From Candidatus Aminicenantota bacterium (lineage in GTDB: Bacteria > Acidobacteriota > Aminicenantia > Aminicenantales > Saccharicenantaceae), in contig JAPKZE010000067.1 of the NCBI GenBank assembly GCA_026393955.1, positions 1-12,426 of the forward strand: a stretch of DNA of 12,426 nucleotides. The letters run 5' to 3'. The position numbers and the translations under genes are program-made. Positions 7,522 through 12,426 of this stretch are shown piece by piece (the first letter of the stretch is position 1; each line of letters opens with the position of its first letter). Under the pieces are notes generated by a model. The model was not told the origin of the DNA. It did no database searches and saw only the letters and a program-made list of their open reading frames with translations.

Positions 7522-8627
7522 AGGGACTTGCGGACGACGGCGTCCATGGCGTCCAGCTGACGCTCCATCTCGGCGACCATCTTGAACTGGGTCCGGGCCC
7601 GGTCCAGATTGTGGCCAGGGCGGTGGATCTTGAAGTAGACGTCGCCCTTGAGATGGTCGGTCAGGAAGCGGATGCCGCACTCGAGGGTCAGCAGCTTGGC
7701 CGAGAAGGCCAGGAGGTCCGTCTCCGCCGGGACCAGGAAATCCCGGGCCGCGTCGAGGTAGCCGGCGGCCAGCCGGTCGAACATCCCGATGTCGAAGCCG
7801 ACCTTGGCCAGGTCCCGCTCGTCCTCGGCGGCCGTGGCCGCCCCGAGCCGGACCGAATCCCCGAAGTCGTAGAGGACCGAGCCAGGCATGACCGTGTCGA
7901 GGTCGATGACGCAGATGCCCTCGCCCGTGCGGTCGTCGATCATGACGTTGTTGAGCTTGGTGTCGTTGTGGGTGACCCGCTCGGGGATGCGGCCGGCGGC
8001 CAGCCCGTCGACGACCACCCCCGTGTCCTTCTCGCGGGCCAGGACGAAGTCGATCTCGGGCCGGACGCCGGAGGCCCGCCCGGCCGGGTCGTGCTCGAGC
8101 GCGTCCCGGAAGGCCTCGAAGCGCTTCCGCGTGTGGTGGAAGTTGGGGATGGTCTCGTGGAGCCGCTCGCCCGGCAGGCGGGCCAGCATCTTCTGGAAAT
8201 TGCCGAACGCTTTCGAGGCCGCGTAGACGTGGCGGAGGTCCTCGACGCGGTCGTAGGTCCGGGCCCCGTCGATATAGCGGAACATCCTCCAGTACGTGCC
8301 TTCGGACGTCCGGAGGAAGGACTCCCCGTCGCGGGTCGGGACGATGGTCAGCGTCTCCCGGTCGGGGTCTCCGCCGGCGGCCGTGATCTGTTCCCGGGCG
8401 AACCGCGTCACCCGCCCGATGTTCTCCATGAGCTGCTCGGGCTCGCGGAAGACCAGGTGGTTGATCCTCTGGTTGACGTACTTGACCCGGCGGCCGGACG
8501 CCGCGAACTCGGAGCAGTAGGTGTCGTTGATATGTCCGGACGGGATGGGGCAGGACGAGATCCACGTCCCGGCGCAGTCGAAGGCGGCGCAGATCCGGTC
8601 CAGCTCCGGCAAAGGCTTCTTGTCCAT
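7518..8627 (-). CDS. nahK: N-acetylhexosamine 1-kinase (NahK)-type aminoglycoside phosphotransferase-fold kinase
   Basis: NahK phosphorylates GlcNAc or GalNAc at the anomeric carbon, feeding the lacto-N-biose/galacto-N-biose salvage pathway in bifidobacteria. The 369-aa product resembles NahK over its whole length as I recall it: GHINDTY near the N-terminus (31-37), YWRMFRYID (112-120), AFGNFQ (140-145), the catalytic loop VTHNDTKLNNVMID with D222 (218-231), the metal site VIDLDTVMPGS with D242 and D244, YDFGDSVRLGA (253-263), AEDERDLAKV (267-276) and LTLECGIRFL (313-322). A neighbouring sugar-1-phosphate kinase substrate remains possible. No lacto-N-biose phosphorylase, epimerase or sugar transporter is in the window. 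GAGG 7 nt before the ATG at 8627 serves as Shine-Dalgarno. It has its own promoter, whose -35 lies over the helicase stop codon. Confidence 0.88.
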   Translation of the reverse strand: MDKKPLPELDRICAAFDCAGTWISSCPIPSGHINDTYCSEFAASGRRVKYVNQRINHLVFREPEQLMENIGRVTRFAREQITAAGGDPDRETLTIVPTRDGESFLRTSEGTYWRMFRYIDGARTYDRVEDLRHVYAASKAFGNFQKMLARLPGERLHETIPNFHHTRKRFEAFRDALEHDPAGRASGVRPEIDFVLAREKDTGVVVDGLAAGRIPERVTHNDTKLNNVMIDDRTGEGICVIDLDTVMPGSVLYDFGDSVRLGAATAAEDERDLAKVGFDIGMFDRLAAGYLDAARDFLVPAETDLLAFSAKLLTLECGIRFLTDHLKGDVYFKIHRPGHNLDRARTQFKMVAEMERQLDAMDAVVRKSL

Positions 8628-8675
8628 GGTCGACCTCGGCGTTACCGTTCCCGGCCCCCCGCGGGTCGGGCGCCC

Positions 8676-8705
8676 ATTCTAATCAAGCCGGCCGGGCCGT
8701 GTCAA
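8676..8705 (-). promoter_or_regulatory. Sigma-70 promoter of the NahK-type kinase
   Basis: Minus strand TTGACA (8705-8700), an 18-bp spacer, and TAGAAT (8681-8676). The -35 is a perfect consensus and the -10 has 5/6 matches. Predicted start is near 8669, leaving a leader of about 42 nt. The helicase stop codon TGA (8704-8702) is inside the -35 hexamer. Confidence 0.75.
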
Positions 8706-9994
8706 TGCGCCGGCCGCCGCCGGCCGCCGCCGGCCGGGCCGCCTGATCCGCGCCCTCCGCCGGGTCTGGGCCCCCGGCTCCCGGACCCGCCGCCGTGCCG
8801 CCGTCCCGAGGACCTGGGCCGCTCGAGGTTCTGGCCGGCCAGCCTCTCCAGGCTCATGTCCCGGACGAACATGTCGCTCGATACGGGGTATTCCGGGATC
8901 TTCTGGCCGATGAACTTCTCAATGGCCTCGAGGTGGTCGGCGGTCTTCTCGCTGGCCAGGGTGATAGCCAATCCCGTGGCCCCGGCCCGGGCCGTCCGGC
9001 CGATCCGGTGGACGTAGTTCTCGCAGTCCTGGGGGATGTCGTAGTTGATGACCATCTCGAGGTCGTCGATGTGCAGCCCGCGCGAGGCCACGTCCGTGGC
9101 CACGAGCATGGGAAAGCGTCCGGCCATGAAGTCCTCGATGATCTGCAGGCGCTCGCTCTGGGCCAGGTCGCCGCTGAGGAACTTGGCCTTGAAGCCGTTG
9201 GCCTGGAGCTGCTTCGAGAGCAGAAAGGCCGTGTGCTTCATGTTGGTGAAGATGAGGGCGTTCTTGGGGGCCCGGCGCTGGAGCAGGCCGAGGAGGAGAT
9301 TGAGCTTGATGTGACTGCCGACCCGGTAAAGCTCCTGGGAGATCGTGTCGACGGTCAGCTGCTCGGGCGTCACCTCGATGAAGACCGGCTCGTTGAGGTA
9401 GGCCGCGGCCACCCGCTGCGACAGCTTGTTCAGCGTGGCGCTGAAGAGCATGCTCTGGCGGCGGTCGCGCTCCGGCATCTGCTTGACGATGTCCCTGAGG
9501 TCGGGCAGGAAGCCCATGTCGAAGAGCCGGTCGGCCTCGTCGATGACGAGGAAGCCGCACTCCTTGAAGTTGAGCCGCTTCTTCTCGGCCAGGTCGAGCA
9601 GCCGCCCCGGCGTCCCGATGATGATGTCCGGGCCGGCCTTGATCTGGGCCAGCTGGACGGCGTAGCCGACGCCGCCGTAGAAGCACCCGATCTCGAGCCC
9701 CAGGGCCCGGTTGAGGAGCAGCGCTTCGCCCTGGATCTGGACGGCCAGCTCGCGCGTCGGGACGATGATGAGCGCCTTCCGACGGGACGACTTATGGTGC
9801 TTGAGCTGGTGGGCGAAGAGGGTGATCAAAAAGGCGGCTGTCTTCCCGGTCCCGGTCTGGGACTGGACGGCCACGTCCTGGCCCTTGAGGGAGACGGCCA
9901 GGGTCCGTTCCTGGACGTGTGTCAGCTCGGTATAGCCTCTGTCCGCGATGGCTTGCAGCAGTCTCGGATCGAGGGCGAGTTCGGTGAATAGCAT
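8702..9994 (-). CDS. DEAD-box ATP-dependent RNA helicase (RhlE/RhlB-like)
   Basis: ATP-dependent RNA unwinding enzyme, probably acting in ribosome assembly or RNA turnover. All motifs are present in 430 aa: Q motif (Q28), I (SQTGTGKT, 45-52), Ia (PTRELA, 79-84), Ib (TPGRLLD), II (DEAD, 152-155), III (SAT, 185-187), IV (ALIFTNMKHT), V (VATDVASRGLHI) and VI (HRIGRTARAG, 329-338). A basic disordered tail (about 391-430) is built of Arg, Gly, Ser and Pro (GGGSGSRGPRPGGGRGSGGP) and probably binds RNA. The ATG at 9994 is chosen over an in-frame GTG at 10012, because the six extra codons would overlap the -10 promoter element. Start at 9994 implies an almost leaderless mRNA. The subgroup is not certain, so no symbol is given. 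Confidence 0.95.
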   Translation of the reverse strand: MLFTELALDPRLLQAIADRGYTELTHVQERTLAVSLKGQDVAVQSQTGTGKTAAFLITLFAHQLKHHKSSRRKALIIVPTRELAVQIQGEALLLNRALGLEIGCFYGGVGYAVQLAQIKAGPDIIIGTPGRLLDLAEKKRLNFKECGFLVIDEADRLFDMGFLPDLRDIVKQMPERDRRQSMLFSATLNKLSQRVAAAYLNEPVFIEVTPEQLTVDTISQELYRVGSHIKLNLLLGLLQRRAPKNALIFTNMKHTAFLLSKQLQANGFKAKFLSGDLAQSERLQIIEDFMAGRFPMLVATDVASRGLHIDDLEMVINYDIPQDCENYVHRIGRTARAGATGLAITLASEKTADHLEAIEKFIGQKIPEYPVSSDMFVRDMSLERLAGQNLERPRSSGRRHGGGSGSRGPRPGGGRGSGGPAGGGRRRPAH

Positions 9995-10002
9995 GGAAAA
10001 AT

Positions 10003-10032
10003 ATCTTACCACAAAACGGGCGATCCCCTCAA
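10003..10032 (-). promoter_or_regulatory. Extended -10 promoter of the helicase gene (leaderless?)
   Basis: Minus strand TTGAGG (10032-10027), an 18-bp spacer, and TGG-TAAGAT, with the -10 hexamer at 10008-10003. The last -10 base is 8 nt before the ATG at 9994, so the transcript would carry about 0-2 nt of leader. The TGG extension repeats the arrangement at larB. Confidence 0.6.
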
Positions 10033-10073
10033 GAAGCCCGGTCCCGCCCCCCTGTCCGGGCCGAAGATCCGCC

Positions 10074-10102
10074 TTGACATCCCCTCCTCCTTGCCTTATT
10101 TT
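10074..10102 (+). promoter_or_regulatory. Sigma-70 promoter of the metallopeptidase gene
   Basis: TTGACA (10074-10079), exactly 17 bp, then TATTTT (10097-10102). The consensus -35 and 4/6 -10 make a strong candidate. The expected start near 10109 leaves only about 5 nt before the ATG at 10114, too little for a Shine-Dalgarno. Confidence 0.65.
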
Positions 10103-10113
10103 CTCCCTTCGTC

Positions 10114-11151
10114 ATGAGCGCCAAGACCATCAGTGCCCTGGTCCGGAGCTGGGAGACGGTCCGCTTCGAGCTCCTCAAATCCCGGATCTCGAGCCTCGGC
10201 CTGGCCGTCGAGGGCTCACCCCTGGAGCGCCATGTCGCCCGGCTGCGCCGGGAGATGGAGGCCAAGAAGATCAGGCTCAAGCCCGAGGTCTATCTGACCG
10301 ACGGCTGGGGTTGCCCCGATCGCACCCCTGTCATCGGCATTCCGTTCTACCTGGCCGATCCGCGCCTGGCCCGCCTCGAGGAGGAGCAGGCCGGCGACGT
10401 CGAGGACCCGCGGACGATCATGATGCTCCTCCGCCACGAGGCCGGGCACGCCGTGAACTACGCCCACCGCCTCTGGCGCCGGCCCAGCTGGGGCGAGATC
10501 TTCGGGCCGTTCACCAAGCCCTACCGGGACTCCTTCCGGCCGGACCGGACCAGCCGCCATTACGTCCGTCATATCGCCGCCTACCACTACGGCCGGACCT
10601 ACGCCCAGAAGCACCCGGACGAGGACTTCGCCGAGACCTTCGCCGTCTGGCTGACCCCCCGCTCCAACTGGCGCGAGCGCTACCGGAACTGGCCCGTCAT
10701 CCGCAAGCTCCTCTACGTGGACCGGCTCATGAAGGAGATCCGCGGGACCGCGCCGGAAAGCCGCCGCTGTCACCGGCTCCGCCCCGTCGACCGCATGAAC
10801 CTGACGCTGGCCGAGCACTACGGGAAGAAGGCCGAGCGCTTCCGCCGCGACGCCCGGGGTTATGTCGACGACAGTCTCCACGACGCCTTCCCGGCCTCCC
10901 GGGGCCAGGTGCTCCGGCCGGCCGCGGCGCTGTTCAAGCGCTATCACGACCGGCTCGTCGAACGGGTCGTCCATTGGTCCGTGCTGACCCCGGCCGAGGC
11001 GGACGCCCTTCTCCGCAAGCTCCAGGCCCGGGCCGCGGCGCTCGGGCTGAACTACCGGCCGGGCGCCGAGGGGGAGAGGCTGATGGACGTCGTCTCTCTG
11101 GTCATCGCCCTGGCCCTGGACTACGCCTACACGGGCCGTCTGACGGGCTGA
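10114..11151 (+). CDS. Putative zinc-binding metallopeptidase (gluzincin-like)
   Basis: A 345-aa predicted soluble protein with no signal peptide or membrane segment. The zinc site is clear: RHEAGHAVNYAH (107-118; H108, E109, H112) followed by KHPDEDFAETFAVWLTP (166-182), where E174 is the likely third ligand as in gluzincin peptidases. IGIPFYLADPRLARLEEE (74-91) and EIFGPFTKPYRDSF (128-141) look like conserved family segments, and the C-terminal third is helical. It resembles the uncharacterised 'putative zinc-binding metallopeptidase' proteins; substrate is unknown. Such genes, as I recall, are often near D-Ala-D-Ala ligase-like ATP-grasp genes, and here one converges 8 nt away. The start at 10114 lies 11 nt after a -10 box with no Shine-Dalgarno; the next in-frame ATG (residue 48) would remove part of the N-terminal region. 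Confidence 0.85.
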   Translation: MSAKTISALVRSWETVRFELLKSRISSLGLAVEGSPLERHVARLRREMEAKKIRLKPEVYLTDGWGCPDRTPVIGIPFYLADPRLARLEEEQAGDVEDPRTIMMLLRHEAGHAVNYAHRLWRRPSWGEIFGPFTKPYRDSFRPDRTSRHYVRHIAAYHYGRTYAQKHPDEDFAETFAVWLTPRSNWRERYRNWPVIRKLLYVDRLMKEIRGTAPESRRCHRLRPVDRMNLTLAEHYGKKAERFRRDARGYVDDSLHDAFPASRGQVLRPAAALFKRYHDRLVERVVHWSVLTPAEADALLRKLQARAAALGLNYRPGAEGERLMDVVSLVIALALDYAYTGRLTG

Positions 11152-11159
11152 CGCGCCGG

Positions 11160-12230
11160 CTAGCGGCGGCGGACCGGGCCGGGCTTGGCCGAGTTGAAAA
11201 TGGGCAGGTGCATGTCGTAGGGGGGGCCTTCGAACGCGGCCTTGACGATGTTCTGGAGGAGTTCCGGATAGGGCATCCCGCCGCGCTCCGCCGACCGGGC
11301 CAGGCCCATGCCGCTGTCGAGGCAGGGATTGCAGTTGACCTCGAGGATGACGGGCTCACCGTTCTCGTCGAGCCGGAGATCGACCCGGCCGTAACCCCAG
11401 CCGCCGACCGCCCGGAAGGCCTTGACGGCCGTTTTGTTGAGACGTACGGTCATGTCGGCGTCGAGCCGGGCCGGGCAGATGACCGTCGTCCGCTTGTATT
11501 CGACCGACGTCTCGACCCACTTGGCGGCGTAGGACAGGATGGGCGGGATCGTCCGCGGCAGCCGCGAGTAGTCCACCTCGGCGATCGGCAGAACGCGCAG
11601 GGACCGGCCGCCGACGAGGCCGACGTTGAATTCGCGGCCCTTCAGGAAATGCTGGACGAGGGCGGGCTGCCGGTAGGTCTTGAGGATCTCCCGGGCCTTG
11701 TCCCGCAGGGCGGTCTTGGTCTCCACGACGGAGTTCCGGTCGAGCCCGATTCCGGCGTGCTCCTGGGCCGCGTGGACGATGAGGGGAAAGGTCCACTTGT
11801 GCTCGTCGACGTCCCTGAGCCTCTCGATGATGGTCGTCGACGGCGGGATGGGCAGGCCGGCGCCCTTGAGCAGGCTCAGCGACATGTGCTTGTCGCGGCT
11901 CAGGCCGAGGGCCAGGGCGGGGGAGCCGGTCATCGGATAGCCGAGCATGCGGATGAAGGCGGCCAGGCGCATCTCGTAGAGGGCGCCGTGGACGACGTCG
12001 TCGTACTGGTTGAAGACGACGTCGGGGCGGAGGCGGTCGAGCTTGCGCTGGAGGACGGACAGGTCGCCGGCGAGCGGAATGACCGCGACCTCGTGGCGGG
12101 GACGCCGCAGGCCCCGGGCGATGTTGCGGATCATCTGCCGCAGATAGTGCAGGCTCCCGGTGTCGGCCTTCTCGTCGGGCTGGGCGTCCGTGTAGGCGTT
12201 GTAGATCAGCGCGATACGGAGCTTCTTCAT
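11160..12230 (-). CDS. D-Ala-D-Ala ligase-like ATP-grasp protein with altered ATP-site lysine
   Basis: ATP-grasp enzymes join a carboxylate to an amine through an acyl-phosphate. This 356-aa protein has a Ddl-like layout: N-terminal Rossmann-type domain (1-100), SRDKHMSLSLLKGAGLPIP (111-129), lid and ATP region (145-205, LVQHFLKGREFNVGLVGG), LPIAEVDYS (214-222), LSYAAKWVETS (232-242), CPARL (252-256) and the metal site GRVDLRLDENGEPVILEVNCNP (281-302; D284, E297, N299). Ddl enzymes read VKP at the beta-strand that supplies the ATP-binding Lys; here it reads IVHAAQEHAGIGL, putting His153 there. It is not a housekeeping Ddl: the ending, NCNPCLDSGMG, and the lack of the usual N-terminal Ddl serine/glutamate motif point to a separate amidoligase subgroup of unknown product. 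The only Shine-Dalgarno is a distant GGAAGG 12 nt before ATG. It converges on the metallopeptidase gene. Confidence 0.85.
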   Translation of the reverse strand: MKKLRIALIYNAYTDAQPDEKADTGSLHYLRQMIRNIARGLRRPRHEVAVIPLAGDLSVLQRKLDRLRPDVVFNQYDDVVHGALYEMRLAAFIRMLGYPMTGSPALALGLSRDKHMSLSLLKGAGLPIPPSTTIIERLRDVDEHKWTFPLIVHAAQEHAGIGLDRNSVVETKTALRDKAREILKTYRQPALVQHFLKGREFNVGLVGGRSLRVLPIAEVDYSRLPRTIPPILSYAAKWVETSVEYKRTTVICPARLDADMTVRLNKTAVKAFRAVGGWGYGRVDLRLDENGEPVILEVNCNPCLDSGMGLARSAERGGMPYPELLQNIVKAAFEGPPYDMHLPIFNSAKPGPVRRR

Positions 12231-12254
12231 GCGGTCCCGAAACCTTCCGCGCCT

Positions 12255-12284
12255 ATTCTAAGGGATTCGCGGATGCACATGCAA
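12255..12284 (-). promoter_or_regulatory. Sigma-70 promoter of the ATP-grasp gene
   Basis: Minus strand TTGCAT (12284-12279), an 18-bp spacer, and TAGAAT (12260-12255). Predicted start is near 12248, leaving a leader of about 17-18 nt. It sits in the 70-nt gap after the upstream partial gene, so the ATP-grasp gene can be expressed on its own. Confidence 0.55.
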
Positions 12285-12300
12285 CCCCGCGCGCGGCGGA

Positions 12301-12426
12301 TCATAAAAAACGGGCGCCGCAGAGCGCTTCGGAGAGCCGCCAGAGCCGCTCAGCGGCATCGGCGCTCCGGGCGTATCGACTCGGCTCGAACGGCCGGCCC
12401 AGCCGCCAATAGTCGTCCGGGATCGC
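12301..12426 (-). CDS. C-terminal fragment of a gene cut by the window edge, possibly a short-chain dehydrogenase
   Basis: Reading the minus strand inward from the right edge gives 41 sense codons and a TGA at 12303-12301 with no interruption and the GC-rich codon choice of its neighbours. The peptide begins AIPDDYWRLGRPFEP and ends with SADAAERLWRLSEALCG before ARFL. The LWRLSEALCG ending recalls the C-terminus of retinol-dehydrogenase-like short-chain dehydrogenases, where a (K/R)LWE(L/W)SE pattern is common. This is weak evidence from a short tail; the 5' part is outside the window. It lies 70 nt upstream of the ATP-grasp gene on the same strand. Confidence 0.5.
   Translation of the reverse strand, partial: AIPDDYWRLGRPFEPSRYARSADAAERLWRLSEALCGARFL

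Noticed and set aside
6064..8565. 833-codon minus-strand open frame spanning the OCD gene and the kinase gene
   Set aside because: It runs antisense through two well-supported plus-strand genes and out of frame through the kinase; its composition is Arg/Pro/Gly shadow sequence.
7047..9017. 656-codon plus-strand open frame across the OCD, kinase and helicase genes
   Set aside because: It is out of frame or antisense to three recognised genes with no coherent domain.
9995..10012. GTG at 10012 as the helicase start
   Set aside because: It would place the -10 element inside the coding region and add six residues not expected before the helicase N-terminus.
11154..11168. CGCCG-GCTAG-CGGCG hairpin at the convergent metallopeptidase/ATP-grasp junction as a bidirectional terminator
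   Set aside because: The stem is only 5 bp and there is no T-run on either strand; such palindromes arise often in GC-rich sequence.
12301..12345. T6 run (minus strand) at the end of the partial right-edge gene as an intrinsic terminator
   Set aside because: The run is inside the last codons and no stable stem of adequate length lies directly before it.

Overview
This is a GC-rich bacterial window (strong preference for GCC, CGG, CTC and GGC codons) that is almost fully coding. It holds ten complete protein genes, one gene cut by the right edge, and no RNA genes, CRISPR arrays or insertion sequences that I can see. The primary sigma factor, DnaG primase and bifunctional-type GlmU fold are clearly bacterial. 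The overall character would fit a deep-branching GC-rich lineage such as Acidobacteriota/Aminicenantes, but that placement is a low-confidence inference.

Layout. (1) 16-4144, minus strand: larB-like gene, then dnaG (primase), then rpoD (sigma-70), in the conserved dnaG-rpoD order of the macromolecular synthesis locus, with larB where rpsU often sits. (2) 4145-4316: a divergent promoter region. (3) 4317-7521, plus strand: a tight run of a TPR protein, a GlmU-like protein, an ACT-domain protein and an ornithine cyclodeaminase-family enzyme; the first three are joined by ATGA start/stop overlaps. (4) 7518-8627, minus: an N-acetylhexosamine 1-kinase (NahK)-type kinase whose stop codon shares a CTAG palindrome with the stop of the preceding gene. 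(5) 8702-9994, minus: a DEAD-box RNA helicase with an Arg/Gly-rich tail. (6) 9995-10113: a second divergent promoter region. (7) 10114-11151, plus: a putative zinc metallopeptidase facing (8) 11160-12230, minus: a D-Ala-D-Ala ligase-like ATP-grasp enzyme. (9) 12301-12426, minus: the C-terminal end of a further gene, possibly a short-chain dehydrogenase.

Functional threads. The left block is information processing (replication priming, transcription initiation). The GlmU-like and NahK-like proteins both concern amino-sugar 1-phosphates, but the uridylyltransferase half of the GlmU-like protein has lost its signature residues while the acetyltransferase half is intact. The metallopeptidase and ATP-grasp pair looks like a peptide-bond making/breaking module of unknown product and is the best candidate for an uncharacterised system.

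Regulation is unusually readable here. Six sigma-70-type promoters can be picked out by eye with 17-18 bp spacers or an extended -10 element. Two of them (larB and helicase) place the expected transcription start within about 2 nt of the ATG and a third (metallopeptidase) within about 5 nt, suggesting leaderless mRNAs, while other genes carry normal Shine-Dalgarno sites. The RpoD encoded in the window keeps the residues that read extended -10 elements.
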